Origin: UBA1181 sp963648205
Lineage (GTDB): Bacteria; Bacteroidota; Bacteroidia; Bacteroidales; Paludibacteraceae
Assembly (NCBI GenBank): GCA_963648205.1
Contig: CAVJCT010000066.1
Span: forward strand, 1-64,000
Length of the DNA: 64,000 nucleotides
Reading direction: 5' to 3'
In this document: piece by piece, positions 26,668 through 35,618 of the stretch
How positions within the stretch are numbered: position 1 is the stretch's first letter
Layout: the number at the start of each line of letters is the position of its first letter
Notes under the pieces: model-generated
The model's database searches: none
What the model was told of the DNA's origin: nothing
The model's input: only the letters and a program-made list of their open reading frames with translations
Made by a program: the position numbers and the translations under genes

Positions 26668-27429
26668 ATGAGAAAGAATATTGTAGCAGGAAACTGGAAA
26701 ATGAACAAGACTCTTCAAGAGGGTCTTATGTTGGCAATGGGCTTGGATGCTGCATTGAAGGGTCAAAAATTGAACTGCGATGTTATCATCGGAACTCCTT
26801 TCATTCACTTGGCAAGCGTTGCTTCTTTAATCGATACTAATGTGATCGCAGTTGCTGCTGAGAACTGTGCAGACAAAGAGTCTGGTGCATTCACTGGTGA
26901 AGTTTCTGCCGCTATGGTTAAGTCTACAGGAGCAGAGTACGTTATCCTCGGACACTCTGAGCGTCGTGAGTACTACCACGAGACTCCAGAAATCTTGAAG
27001 GAGAAAGTTCTTTTGGCTTTGAAGAACAACTTGAAGGTTATCTTCTGTATCGGTGAGAGCTTGGCAGAGCGCGAGGCTAACAAGCAAAACGAAGTTGTTA
27101 AGGCTGAGTTGGAAGGTTCAGTTTTCAACTTGTCTGCTGAGGACTTCGCTAAGATCACTATTGCATACGAGCCAATCTGGGCTATCGGAACTGGTAAGAC
27201 TGCTACTGCTGACCAAGCAGAGGAGATCCACGCATACATCCGTTCAGTTGTTGCTGACAAGTATGGTAAGGAAGTTGCAGAGAACACTTCTATCCTTTAC
27301 GGAGGTTCTTGCAAGGCTTCTAACGCTCCTGAGTTGTTCGCTAAGCCAGACATCGACGGTGGTTTGATCGGTGGTGCTTCTTTGAAGGTTGAGGATTTCT
27401 GCGGAATCATCAAAGCATTCGACAAATAA
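26668..27429 (+). CDS. tpiA: Triosephosphate isomerase
   Basis: A 253-residue glycolytic TIM-barrel enzyme converting dihydroxyacetone phosphate and glyceraldehyde 3-phosphate. Catalytic Lys is in AGNWKMNKTL, His in ILGHSERREY and Glu in IAYEPIWAIGTGKTA; the phosphate-binding loop is LYGGSCKASNAPEL and GLIGGASLK. Codon use is noticeably more biased than in neighbouring genes (for example GTT, GCT and AAG preferred), as expected for a highly expressed gene. A strong terminator follows. Confidence 0.97.
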   Translation: MRKNIVAGNWKMNKTLQEGLMLAMGLDAALKGQKLNCDVIIGTPFIHLASVASLIDTNVIAVAAENCADKESGAFTGEVSAAMVKSTGAEYVILGHSERREYYHETPEILKEKVLLALKNNLKVIFCIGESLAEREANKQNEVVKAELEGSVFNLSAEDFAKITIAYEPIWAIGTGKTATADQAEEIHAYIRSVVADKYGKEVAENTSILYGGSCKASNAPELFAKPDIDGGLIGGASLKVEDFCGIIKAFDK

Positions 27430-27452
27430 GCATTTATCATAAATTGCTAATC

Positions 27453-27487
27453 GAGAGGTTGTATCTTCTGATACAGCCTCTCTTTGT
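27453..27487 (+). terminator. Terminator after tpiA
   Basis: GAGAGGTTGTATC (27453-27465) pairs with GATACAGCCTCTC (27470-27482, one G-U) around a 4-nt loop, followed by TTTG. Confidence 0.85.
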
Positions 27488-27521
27488 TTTGTCGCTATTC
27501 CTCATTTTCGTGTAAATTCCT

Positions 27522-27529
27522 TAACTTTG
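27522..27529 (+). promoter_or_regulatory. -7 element TAACTTTG
   Basis: Consensus -7 box 50 bases before ispD. Confidence 0.55.
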
Positions 27530-27578
27530 TAAATAAGCGTTTGCAAAAGAAAAAGTCGTACAAAAAGAGGTTGATTCT

Positions 27579-28247
27579 ATGCAGAAATATGTAATTATCG
27601 TGGCTGGAGGAAAAGGTCTTCGTATGGGAGGCGCAATACCGAAACAGTTTCTTGAAGTGAAGGGGAAGCCCATCCTTATGCGGACAATCGAGCGTTTCTT
27701 AGCGTACGAATCCGCTATTTCTGTGCATTTGGTGTTGCCTCAAAGTCACTTTGACTACTGGCATGAACTGTGCGAGAAATACCAATTCACCGCTCCGCAT
27801 ACTTTGGTGGAGGGTGGCGAAACACGCTTCCATTCAGTGTCGCATGGACTGAATTCTATTCATCCGACGGAGCAAGCCTTGGTGGCAGTACACGATGGCG
27901 TTCGGCCTTTTGTCTCTGTGGAAACGATTGATGCGACCTTTAAAACGGCAGCGGAGATGGGGGCGGCTGTGCCTGTTGTCCCTTCTGTCGATTCGTTGCG
28001 AAAAGTGAATGAGAAGGGTAGTGAGTCTGTCGATCGCAGTCTTTACCGTTTGGTGCAGACACCGCAGACATTCCAGTATGATATTCTCAAAAAAGCGTAT
28101 GAGCAGACCTATCGAGACACGTTTACCGACGATGCCTCTGTCGTTGAGGCTGCAGGATACACCATTCAATTAGTGGATGGAAATCGAGAAAATGTGAAGA
28201 TAACGACGGCATACGATATGAAGATAGCGGATGCTTTGGTGGATTAG
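27579..28247 (+). CDS. ispD: 2-C-methyl-D-erythritol 4-phosphate cytidylyltransferase
   Basis: A 222-residue enzyme of the non-mevalonate isoprenoid pathway that makes CDP-methylerythritol. The nucleotide-binding start is VAGGKGLRMGGAIPKQF (the usual SG/GG-RMG pattern), with AVHDGVRPFVS and TDDASVVEAAGY as further family motifs. The length is standard. It is separated from recG by only 18 bases and is probably cotranscribed with it. Confidence 0.94.
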   Translation: MQKYVIIVAGGKGLRMGGAIPKQFLEVKGKPILMRTIERFLAYESAISVHLVLPQSHFDYWHELCEKYQFTAPHTLVEGGETRFHSVSHGLNSIHPTEQALVAVHDGVRPFVSVETIDATFKTAAEMGAAVPVVPSVDSLRKVNEKGSESVDRSLYRLVQTPQTFQYDILKKAYEQTYRDTFTDDASVVEAAGYTIQLVDGNRENVKITTAYDMKIADALVD

Positions 28248-28265
28248 AAAAATCAGGTAGTCTCT

Positions 28266-30371
28266 ATGTTTTTAGATAATGATATAACCTATTTGCATGG
28301 TGTCGGTCCGAAGAAGGCCGCCCTGCTCAATAGTGAAATCAAGGTAAAAACATACCGAGATATGCTCTATTATTTCCCCTACCGCTACATTGATAAAAGT
28401 CGATTTTACGATATTTCGGAGTTGAACGACACCTCCTCGTATGTGCAGGTGAAGGGTAAAATCCTGAGAATGGACTTGGTGGGCAGTGGCAGACAACAAA
28501 GGGCTGTCGCTATGTTCTCGGATGGAAAATCGGCGATGGAACTGCTCTGGTTTAAGGGCGTGAAATATGCTGCAGAGACCTACAAGCCTGGTAATGATTA
28601 TGTTATCTTCGGAAAACCATCCTTTTTTAAGGGAAAGGTCAGCATGGTGCATCCCGAGATGGAGACGATTGCTGAAGTGAGAGAAAAACTCTCGTTAGGC
28701 GGTTTGCAAGGTATGTATCTGACGACAGAGAAAATGAAGTCGGGCTTCCTTGCCACAAAAGGAATCCAAAAGATTGTCTTGGAGATTCTGAAAGGATTCG
28801 AAGAGAATGAAATTGAAGAAACACTTCCCGCGTATATCTGTGAATCTCGGCACTTGATCCCTTTGAAAGATGCGTTGACTTCCATCCATTTTCCATTGAA
28901 TATCAATGATTTGAAGATTGCGCAACTAAGAATGAAATTCGAGGAACTGCTCTTCATCCAGTTGAATATTCTAAGGAATACGAAAATACGTGAACAGAAG
29001 TTTAAAGGATTGCCATTCACCAAAATTGGCCATTATTTCAACACTTTCTACTCTGAACATTTGCCGTTTGAACTAACGAATGCGCAGAAGCGGGTGATAA
29101 AGGAGATTCGTGCGGATGTGGGTAGTGGTCGACAGATGAATAGGCTACTGCAAGGCGATGTGGGAAGTGGAAAGACCCTTGTTGCGGTTATGTCTATGTT
29201 GATGGCGTTGGACAATAACTTTCAGACGTGTTTGATGGCGCCGACGGAGATTTTGGCTACGCAACATTATGAGACGGTGTCTAAACTGCTTTCTCCGTTG
29301 GGTATATCTGTCGCTTTGTTGACAGGCTCGACGAAGAAAAAGGACAGAGATTGGATTCTTTCGGCATTGCAAGATGGCAGTTTGCAAATTGTGATCGGAA
29401 CTCATGCTTTGCTGGAAGATACGGTGCAGTTTCAGAATTTGGGATTGGTTGTGATTGATGAGCAACATCGCTTTGGCGTGGCTCAACGTGCCAAACTATG
29501 GTCGAAGAATATAGAGCCGCCACATATTCTGGTGATGACGGCGACCCCAATACCGAGAACCTTAGCAATGACCCTTTATGGAGATTTGGATGTTTCGGTG
29601 ATTGATCAACTGCCACCGGGAAGAAAACCCATCTACACGATTCATCGGTTTGACACGAAGCGTTCGGATTTGTATGCCTCGATGAAGCGAGAAATCGCTA
29701 AGGGTCGGCAAGTCTATATTGTCTATCCGATGATACAAGAGTCGGAGAAGATGGATTATGCCAATTTGGAGACTGGATATGCCAATTTGCAGCAAGTCTT
29801 CCCCGAACCCGAGTATCATATTGGGATGGTGCATGGCAAGATGAAACCTGCGGAGAAGGATGCTGTGATGCAACGATTCTCGTCGGGAGAGTTGAATATT
29901 CTGGTGGCAACGACGGTGATTGAGGTGGGCGTGAACGTACCCAATGCATCGGTGATGATGATTGAGAGTGCGGAGCGTTTTGGCTTGTCGCAGTTGCACC
30001 AGTTGCGAGGACGAGTTGGACGAGGAGCAGAGCAGTCGTATTGCATTTTGGTAACCTCAGTGAAATTGTCGAGCGAAAGCAAACAACGGATGGATGTGAT
30101 GGTTCGAACGAACGATGGTTTTGAAATCTCAGAGTATGATTTGAAGATGCGAGGACCTGGCGATATCGAAGGAACACAACAAAGCGGAGTGTCGTTGAAT
30201 TTGAAGATCTCCAATTTGGCAACCGATGGTCAGATTGTACAGTTGGCTCGTGAGACTGCCCGAGAGATTTTAGATGAAGATCCAGAGTTGATGTTAGAGA
30301 AAAACTACTTGTTGAACAAACATTTGCAGGAGATATTGAAGAATCAACTGAATTGGGGTGTCATCAGTTGA
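28266..30371 (+). CDS. recG: ATP-dependent DNA helicase RecG
   Basis: A 701-residue branch-migration helicase for replication-fork rescue. The N-terminal wedge/OB region includes YLHGVGPKKAALLNSE and YVQVKGKILRMD. The helicase core has Walker A GDVGSGKTLVA (about residue 296), the DEQH box VVIDEQHRFGVAQRAKLW, motif III VMTATPIPRTLAMT, and motifs V/VI VATTVIEVGVNVPNASVM and QLRGRVGRG. The C-terminal TRG region is present (DLKMRGPGDIEGTQQSG). Length is as in other Bacteroidetes. A terminator follows. Confidence 0.97.
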   Translation: MFLDNDITYLHGVGPKKAALLNSEIKVKTYRDMLYYFPYRYIDKSRFYDISELNDTSSYVQVKGKILRMDLVGSGRQQRAVAMFSDGKSAMELLWFKGVKYAAETYKPGNDYVIFGKPSFFKGKVSMVHPEMETIAEVREKLSLGGLQGMYLTTEKMKSGFLATKGIQKIVLEILKGFEENEIEETLPAYICESRHLIPLKDALTSIHFPLNINDLKIAQLRMKFEELLFIQLNILRNTKIREQKFKGLPFTKIGHYFNTFYSEHLPFELTNAQKRVIKEIRADVGSGRQMNRLLQGDVGSGKTLVAVMSMLMALDNNFQTCLMAPTEILATQHYETVSKLLSPLGISVALLTGSTKKKDRDWILSALQDGSLQIVIGTHALLEDTVQFQNLGLVVIDEQHRFGVAQRAKLWSKNIEPPHILVMTATPIPRTLAMTLYGDLDVSVIDQLPPGRKPIYTIHRFDTKRSDLYASMKREIAKGRQVYIVYPMIQESEKMDYANLETGYANLQQVFPEPEYHIGMVHGKMKPAEKDAVMQRFSSGELNILVATTVIEVGVNVPNASVMMIESAERFGLSQLHQLRGRVGRGAEQSYCILVTSVKLSSESKQRMDVMVRTNDGFEISEYDLKMRGPGDIEGTQQSGVSLNLKISNLATDGQIVQLARETAREILDEDPELMLEKNYLLNKHLQEILKNQLNWGVIS

Positions 30372-30410
30372 TTATGTTTACAATCGAAAATTCTTGAATT
30401 GTCTATAACC

Positions 30411-30441
30411 AAAAAGAGCGCCTCAATGAGACGCTCTTTTT
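30411..30441. terminator. Bidirectional terminator between recG and the small lipoprotein gene
   Basis: AAAAAGAGCG pairs with CGCTCTTTTT (with inner TCA/TGA pairing). Symmetrical A/T runs suit the convergent genes on both sides. Confidence 0.8.
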
Positions 30442-30468
30442 AACTTTTCATTCGTTGTATTTTGCTAA

Positions 30469-30687
30469 TTATTCTGCAACAGCAGCAGCAGCTGAGTCAG
30501 CAACAGCAGCAACAGCAGAATCTACAACAGCTTCGATTGAGTCAGCGATAGTTGCAGAATCAGCAACTTCCTCAACTACTTCAACAGCTGTAGAATCAAC
30601 AGCTTGTGCGTCATTGTTAGCATTTCCTCCGCAAGATGCTAAAGCAACTGCAGCAGATACAGCGAAAAATAAAACTACTTTCTTCAT
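30469..30687 (-). CDS. Small Ala/Val/Ser/Asp-rich lipoprotein
   Basis: A 72-residue protein with a clear lipoprotein signal peptide (lipobox LASC, Cys about 19) followed by CGGNANNDAQ and a low-complexity tail in which DSA/ADS and VAAVADSAAAA units repeat. Similar short lipoproteins occur widely in Bacteroidetes with no assigned role. A good -7 box lies upstream and a shared terminator downstream, so the gene is probably real and monocistronic despite its simple composition. Confidence 0.7.
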   Translation of the reverse strand: MKKVVLFFAVSAAVALASCGGNANNDAQAVDSTAVEVVEEVADSATIADSIEAVVDSAVAAVADSAAAAVAE

Positions 30688-30735
30688 TTCTTTTGATATA
30701 ATTAATTAAACAACTATTCGTTTCTTTAGACTTTG

Positions 30736-30743
30736 CAAAGGTA
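30736..30743 (-). promoter_or_regulatory. -7 element TACCTTTG (minus strand)
   Basis: Consensus -7 box 48 bases before the small lipoprotein start. Confidence 0.55.
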
Positions 30744-30860
30744 GGTTTAATTTTATCATTGCTTTGTCTCTTCACCTTTTTTTTAGGGTCGGAATGTGAA
30801 AAAAATATAAAATTCGACTAAAAAATGCTCTCTTTTACACAATACGGAAACATAACCTTG

Positions 30861-32516
30861 TCATTTGTCTTCGTAAAGGTAGCGTTTGATGCTCTTTTTA
30901 GGCGTTTTTTCAAATTCTGTCGGATGAATTTTGAATTTTTTCACCTGTTCGTAGGCTGCCAAGTTCCTGTTTAAGTCATTACGGTGTTGCTCCATAATGC
31001 TCTCCAAGTCCTCTTGGCGGATATTGCTTTCGTCCATTGCAGCAAAGTCTGGGTAGACAAGGGCAACAATCTTCTCGTCGCTTTGAATGACAACGCTTTC
31101 AGAGATGAATGGCATATTGTTAATTTTTGCCTCAATTTCCTCAGGGTAGACATTCTGTCCGGAAGAGGTCAAAATCATAGTCTTTGAACGTCCTTTGATG
31201 AAGATGTTGTTTTCTTTGTCCATCACACCGACATCACCGGTTTTCAACCAACCATCCTCGGTGAAAACGTTGCGAGTTGCCTCCTCATTCTTATAGTAAC
31301 CTTTCATCACGTTACGACCTTTCACCAAGATTTCTCCTGGAATATGCTCTGGGTCGGAAGAGTCAATCTTCACTTGTACGTCGGTGATAGGTTTTCCGAC
31401 AGAGTGAGGAACATAGTTCTTCGTATCAACACTGATGAGTGGCGCACACTCCGTCATTCCGTAACCAACTGTGAAAGGGAATTTTATTTTCGTGAAGAAA
31501 TCTTCAACATCTTTGTTGAAAGGAGCTCCACCGATCACGATCAATCTGAATTTTCCACCAAACACGTTGATGAGTCTGTTTCTAATCTCTGCGTATACAC
31601 GGTTGGAAATCAGCGGAATACTTGTTGCCACCTTCATGGAAGTCTTGTTCAACAAAGGCAACAGATTGTTTTTGTAAATCTTCTCGATAACCAAAGGCAC
31701 GGTGAAGATACTGTCTGGTTTTACCTCGTCCATCGCCTTCAAAAGAATCTTCGGACTTGGAATTCTCGTCAAGAAAGTGATGTGACTACCAGCTGCGAAT
31801 TGTGCCAAAAAGTCGAATGCGCAACCGTAAGCATGGGCTAAAGGCAAGAAAGAGAGGATGTTATAGCCTCTTGCCACCAGATTAGTGCAGAATCCGTATT
31901 CGATTTGGCAGCAAATATTTTCGCCGGTCAACATAACGCCTTTGCTGAAGCCTGTAGTACCAGAAGTGTAGTTGATGATAGCAACCTCGTCGCCGCTCTT
32001 GTCTTCAAACTTGATGTCGCTCTTAGTGAAACCATTAGGGTAGGTTTTTTCTACCAGTTCATTCAGGTGCTTCATCGTCATTTGGATGGTTTCGCCAGAG
32101 GCTTGGTAGACGCAGCGGAACTCTGAGATTGAGAACACACCGCGAACGTTTGGCATTCTGTTTTCGTCAAGGTTATCCCACTGATTATCAGTCAAGAAGA
32201 CCAATTTAGAGTCTGAGTGGTTGATGATGTGCTGCACATCGTTAGGATGGAAATCCTGAAGAATAGGAACGATGACCGCACCGTAAGAAACGGTCGCGAG
32301 GAATGTAATCGCCCATTCTGGAGTGTTACGTCCAACCAAAGCGATTTTATCCTCTTTAGTAATGTTCAGTTCCTTGAAGAGAACGTGCATTTTTGCTATT
32401 TCTTGAGCGACCTGAGCGTAAGTGTAACTTTTTTTCGTTACATAGTTGGTCATTGCCATCAAATCCCAGTTCTCTTGGAGAGAACTTTCAATGTACTGAA
32501 TGAAACTTTTCGACAT
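30861..32516 (-). CDS. Long-chain acyl-CoA synthetase (AMP-dependent ligase)
   Basis: A 551-residue adenylate-forming enzyme. The P-loop is INYTSGTTGFSKGVMLTG (about residues 180-197), the adenine-binding motif is VGYGMTECAPLIS, the hinge is GWLKTGDVGVMD and the catalytic Lys lies near the C-terminus in EKTPKKSIKRYLYEDK. Family members activate fatty acids to acyl-CoA at the membrane. The exact chain length cannot be read from sequence. Isolated between a long AT-rich upstream region and the small lipoprotein gene. Confidence 0.88.
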   Translation of the reverse strand: MSKSFIQYIESSLQENWDLMAMTNYVTKKSYTYAQVAQEIAKMHVLFKELNITKEDKIALVGRNTPEWAITFLATVSYGAVIVPILQDFHPNDVQHIINHSDSKLVFLTDNQWDNLDENRMPNVRGVFSISEFRCVYQASGETIQMTMKHLNELVEKTYPNGFTKSDIKFEDKSGDEVAIINYTSGTTGFSKGVMLTGENICCQIEYGFCTNLVARGYNILSFLPLAHAYGCAFDFLAQFAAGSHITFLTRIPSPKILLKAMDEVKPDSIFTVPLVIEKIYKNNLLPLLNKTSMKVATSIPLISNRVYAEIRNRLINVFGGKFRLIVIGGAPFNKDVEDFFTKIKFPFTVGYGMTECAPLISVDTKNYVPHSVGKPITDVQVKIDSSDPEHIPGEILVKGRNVMKGYYKNEEATRNVFTEDGWLKTGDVGVMDKENNIFIKGRSKTMILTSSGQNVYPEEIEAKINNMPFISESVVIQSDEKIVALVYPDFAAMDESNIRQEDLESIMEQHRNDLNRNLAAYEQVKKFKIHPTEFEKTPKKSIKRYLYEDK

Positions 32517-32728
32517 ATATTATATCTCTTTTCGTTTACTGTCTTTTGCGTAGTATGCGTCTAACATTTTTGGCTGATTTTTGTTAGACGTTGACTTTTT
32601 ACAATTGCTATTTTACTCAAAATTGGCAAAACTGTGCAAATATAATGCTTTTTTACACACCTTGGCTCGATTTGTGTATTTCATTGTGTTTTTTTTGTGG
32701 GGCATTCTTATATAAAGGTGAAAACTCG

Positions 32729-32736
32729 TATTTTTG
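32729..32736 (+). promoter_or_regulatory. -7 element TATTTTTG
   Basis: Consensus -7 box 35 bases before the DUF4494 gene. Confidence 0.5.
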
Positions 32737-32770
32737 TCGTTAGTATTATGAAACGAAAAACATATAAGTT

Positions 32771-33223
32771 ATGAATTTTTTTGAATGTAAAGTATCATAC
32801 GAGACAGAGGAAGAGACAACTGGTAAGAATGCCGGAAAGAAGAAAAAGAAGACCGACACCTATATGGTCGATGCCTTGTCGTTTACGGAGGCAGAGGCGA
32901 GAATCATAGAGGAGGTCGCACCTTTTTACACTCGAGAGTTCAATGTTGCAAGTATTCGCAAGGCGAAGATAAGCGAGATTTTCGGTCAGGATATCGAGGC
33001 AGAAAGATGGTACAAATGTCGAGTTGCATACATTACCATTGATGAGGTGAATGCAACGGAGAAGAAGGCTTTCTCTACGATTTTGGTGCATGCCGATAAT
33101 TTCGAGGAGGCATTGAAGAATTTGAAAGACGGACTTAAAGAGACGATTTCGGATACTGAAATCGTAACGATAACAGACACGCCGATTATGGATGTCTATC
33201 GTTATGAGGTTCCTGAAAAATAG
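32771..33223 (+). CDS. DUF4494 domain protein
   Basis: A 150-residue soluble protein matching DUF4494, a Bacteroidetes-specific family: FECKVSYETEEETTGK at the start, YMVDALSFTEAEARIIEEVA, and RWYKCRVAYITIDEV in the second half. The two halves look like internal duplicates of a beta-alpha-beta unit. No catalytic residues are apparent and function is unknown. It is followed by a YggS-family gene 42 bases downstream, so the two are likely cotranscribed. Confidence 0.85.
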   Translation: MNFFECKVSYETEEETTGKNAGKKKKKTDTYMVDALSFTEAEARIIEEVAPFYTREFNVASIRKAKISEIFGQDIEAERWYKCRVAYITIDEVNATEKKAFSTILVHADNFEEALKNLKDGLKETISDTEIVTITDTPIMDVYRYEVPEK

Positions 33224-33265
33224 GAACACCCCAATTTTTGTGTGAAATTGTTTAAAATTACTTAG

Positions 33266-33925
33266 ATGATGATAGCGCAGAAAATTAAAGAATATAAAGA
33301 GGAATTACCTCCGAATGTGAAGTTGTTGGCAGTGTCGAAATATCACCCTGTTGAGGCTTTGCAAGAGGCGTATGATGCGGGTCAACGTGCGTTTGGTGAG
33401 AGTCGGGCGCAGGAGTTGACGCAGAAATATGAAGTGTTGCCCAAAGATATTGAGTGGCATTTCATCGGGCATTTGCAGACGAACAAGGTGAAGTATATTG
33501 CTCCTTTCGTGTCGCTGATTCACAGTGTGGATAGCGAGGAGGTGCTGGCAGAGATTGACAAGCAGGCCAAGAAAAACAATCGAGTGATTGAGTGCCTGTT
33601 GGAGATTCATGTCGCACAGGAGGAGACGAAATTTGGCTATGGATTCAAGACGGCGCGCGAGTTCCTTTCGAGTGGACGATTGAAAAACTATCCTAATGTT
33701 TCGTTGGTCGGAATTATGGGAATGGCGTCTAATGTTGACGATGACGAGCAAATTCGTAGAGAGTTCCACGAGTTGTCTTCTTTCTTTCAGGAGATGAAAA
33801 AGACGGTGGCACCGCAGTTCCGTGAACTGTCTATGGGAATGTCGGGTGATTATAAAATAGCGATTGAGGAGGGTAGTACGATAGTTCGTTTGGGAACTTC
33901 TATCTTTGGAGAACGCCAGTATTGA
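33266..33925 (+). CDS. YggS/PLPBP family pyridoxal-phosphate protein
   Basis: A 219-residue single-domain TIM barrel that binds pyridoxal phosphate and helps control PLP and amino acid homeostasis. The cofactor Lys lies in LLAVSKYHPVEAL (about residue 26); FGESRAQELTQKYE, WHFIGHLQTNKVKYI and ELSMGMSGDYKIAIEEGST are signature segments. Cytoplasmic. Sits between DUF4494 and a small membrane protein gene, with short gaps (42 and 17 bases), suggesting a three-gene operon. Confidence 0.93.
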   Translation: MMIAQKIKEYKEELPPNVKLLAVSKYHPVEALQEAYDAGQRAFGESRAQELTQKYEVLPKDIEWHFIGHLQTNKVKYIAPFVSLIHSVDSEEVLAEIDKQAKKNNRVIECLLEIHVAQEETKFGYGFKTAREFLSSGRLKNYPNVSLVGIMGMASNVDDDEQIRREFHELSSFFQEMKKTVAPQFRELSMGMSGDYKIAIEEGSTIVRLGTSIFGERQY

Positions 33926-33942
33926 TGTAAAAAAAGAATAGT

Positions 33943-34467
33943 ATGTCGCCTTTATATTTTCTATATTCCGTGTTGCCGTTTGTCGGCTTCATTTTGTTGC
34001 ACGAGTTGGAGATTTGTTTGACGAGGTCGAACTGGTGGGGCAAGAATGAGTCGTTGGCGAAGAATAAGTTTCCAAAGTTGAAAGACTATTTTTCATCGTT
34101 AGCACCCTTGACGAGAATGTCGTGCATTGTCGTAGGTTTGGAGAAGCTGATGATGGTGATGTTGATAACCATTGCGATAATGGGTGCGACGGACGAGTTG
34201 GAGGTTTATTCGCAGCGGTTGTGGGTGTCGGTAGTCTTGGCTACGGAGGTATGCTTGCTGTTGCGGATTCTCTTTGCGGTGGTTGTGCGAAAATATGTGC
34301 CTGGATTGGTAACGGCAGTTATCGGGTTTGTGTTAGGAGTGTATCTCGTATGGCAGTTCTCGCTGGCGTTCCCAGTATGGGTGTTGCTGTTCTTTACGGT
34401 TATCGGACTGATGTTTGTTGGTTTGAATGAATATTGGGCATTGCGATTGGGCAATCGTGTGAGATAG
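33943..34467 (+). CDS. Membrane protein, possibly HXXEE-type
   Basis: A 174-residue protein with about five transmembrane helices. The first helix ends in FILLHELEICLTRSNWWG, which resembles the HxxEE motif of a little-studied membrane family, though the second Glu is replaced. Further helices lie around residues 58-80, 90-110, 118-140 and 146-165. Function unknown. It is the last gene before a strong hairpin terminator. Confidence 0.65.
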   Translation: MSPLYFLYSVLPFVGFILLHELEICLTRSNWWGKNESLAKNKFPKLKDYFSSLAPLTRMSCIVVGLEKLMMVMLITIAIMGATDELEVYSQRLWVSVVLATEVCLLLRILFAVVVRKYVPGLVTAVIGFVLGVYLVWQFSLAFPVWVLLFFTVIGLMFVGLNEYWALRLGNRVR

Positions 34468-34487
34468 AGAAACAGGTAAAAAATAAG

Positions 34488-34533
34488 AGAGAAACTTTTC
34501 GGTCATTGCGATTGAAAAGTTTCTCTTTTTTTT
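34488..34533 (+). terminator. Terminator after the membrane protein gene
   Basis: GAGAAACTTTTC (34489-34500) pairs perfectly with GAAAAGTTTCTC (34514-34525), followed by eight T. Confidence 0.85.
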
Positions 34534-34544
34534 GTGGCTTGTAG

Positions 34545-34618
34545 TGACTCCGGTGGGATTCTAACCCACGATCTTCAGAACCGGAATCTGATATTCTATA
34601 CAGCTGAACTACGGAGCC
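34545..34618 (-). tRNA. tRNA-Arg (anticodon CCG)
   Basis: On the minus strand a 74-nt cloverleaf: acceptor GGCTCCG/CGGAGTC, D-arm GTTC...GAAT, anticodon stem TCAGA/TCTGA with loop TTCCGGT (anticodon CCG), T-arm GTGGG TTAGAAT CCCAC. CCA is not encoded. Its promoter lies just upstream at 34636-34665. Confidence 0.93.
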
Positions 34619-34635
34619 ATCCAATAATGGTGGTG

Positions 34636-34665
34636 CAAAGGTAAGAAAAAAATGGGAGAACCAAA
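34636..34665 (-). promoter_or_regulatory. tRNA-Arg promoter (TTTG-N18-TACCTTTG, minus strand)
   Basis: On the minus strand TTTG (34662-34665) and TACCTTTG (34636-34643) are separated by 18 bases, 18 bases before the tRNA 5' end. Confidence 0.65.
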
Positions 34666-34726
34666 GGTCGTTTGCTTAGATAGTTTTTGGAAGATACTCA
34701 ACAGGGGAAAAGAAAGAAAACTGACG

Positions 34727-34959
34727 ACCATTTTCGTGGTGTCACGAAAATGGTGATTGATGTTGATAATCAGATAGTTAAATGAAAACTCAAACCATTT
34801 TCGTGGGCTCACGAAAATGGTTTGGATGGGGGCATTGTTGACAGGGTGAAAATAGAAAACTGACGACCATTTTCGTGGTGTTACGAAAATGGTCGTTGAT
34901 GTTGATAATCAGAGAGTTAGAAGAAAACTCTACCATTTTCGTGGACTCACGAAAATGGT
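34727..34959. repeat. Palindrome array, cluster A (four 28-nt units)
   Basis: Four copies of ACCATTTTCGTG-N4-CACGAAAATGGT lie at 34727-34754, 34794-34821, 34866-34893 (one mismatch) and 34932-34959, with start-to-start spacings of 67, 72 and 66 bases. Two spacer types alternate: one with GTTGATAATCAGA, the other with GGATGGGGGCATTGTTGACA. Cluster B (35619-35785) repeats the same order in the same orientation. The unit also occurs inside the dinD pseudogene (35281-35308), where it is coding sequence. Each unit could form a 12-bp hairpin with a 4-nt loop. Confidence 0.9.
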
Positions 34960-34977
34960 ATGGATGAGAGTCCTGTT

Positions 34978-35525
34978 TTATCGATTCTCCAACTCTTTAG
35001 GAAGTTTATCAGAGGATTTCTCGATTTCCTTTTGGTTCTTAGAAACTCTTCTTTCAACTTTTTTGATGTCTTCTGCTGCAGGAAGATCCTCTGGCTTTAT
35101 ACCTCTCTGACCGAGCATTTGGCGGACGCTACTGTTGTTTTGAATATGCTCGTCTGTTATGCTACTTTCACCGAAAAGGTCTTTTTGCTCGACGTTGTAG
35201 TTGGTCATCTCTGTTGCAAGATTTTTTGCTGCGATGGTCAGAGTAGGGAGAAAACTCGTTGAGAACCACTTCCTAAGGAGACCATTTTCGTGACCTCACG
35301 AAAATGGTCGTCTATGTTGATACTCTGCGACTTACAGGATTCTACGGCACGACTTATTGCGACGAGAAAATTTTCCCAACGTGCGTAGCCTAACACTATT
35401 TGCAAGTCTCTGGCAAACCAAATCTCAACTTGTTCATCACCTTTATCACCCTTTATGTACTGGGCGATTTTATTAAAATCAGAGGTGTACTGATTGATTC
35501 TTTGCAAATCCATAAAAGCAAACAA
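34978..35525 (-). pseudogene. dinD-like gene with internal deletion
   Basis: Two minus-strand fragments together match the two ends of DinD, a DNA-damage-inducible protein of about 275-290 residues. The N-terminal piece (35525 or Met at 35513, down to 35238) has WFARDLQIVLGYARWENFL and IDDHFREVTKMVSLGSGSQR, aligning without gaps to the E. coli DinD segment IDDHFEEILDMVKIGSNAKR. After GSGSQR the frame runs into VFSLL and a stop. The C-terminal piece, in another frame, reads LTIAAKNLATEMTNYNVEQ and IKPEDLPAAEDIKKVERRV to the natural end. Roughly 130 codons are missing and the frame is shifted at the junction. Palindrome clusters flank it on both sides. Confidence 0.8.
35281..35308. repeat. Palindrome unit inside the dinD coding sequence
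   Basis: ACCATTTTCGTG-ACCT-CACGAAAATGGT encodes (minus strand) DHFREVTKMV. Since this segment aligns gap-free with DinD of other bacteria, the palindrome is native coding DNA, and the noncoding copies in clusters A and B are probably derived from it. Confidence 0.85.
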
Positions 35526-35618
35526 TTAGTTTTTATTATTACAAGTGCAAATATAGTTGTTTTCTATGAATAATAAAAGCTTTTGGATGTATAACATAGT
35601 ATGAACAGAAAACTGCCA

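Noticed and set aside
34609..34812. Minus-strand frames at 34609-34812 and 35564-35776 encoding ININHHFRDTTKMV-like peptides
   Set aside because: They are the palindromic repeats read in the dinD frame, without start context, and one overlaps the tRNA gene. They are evidence of origin rather than genes.
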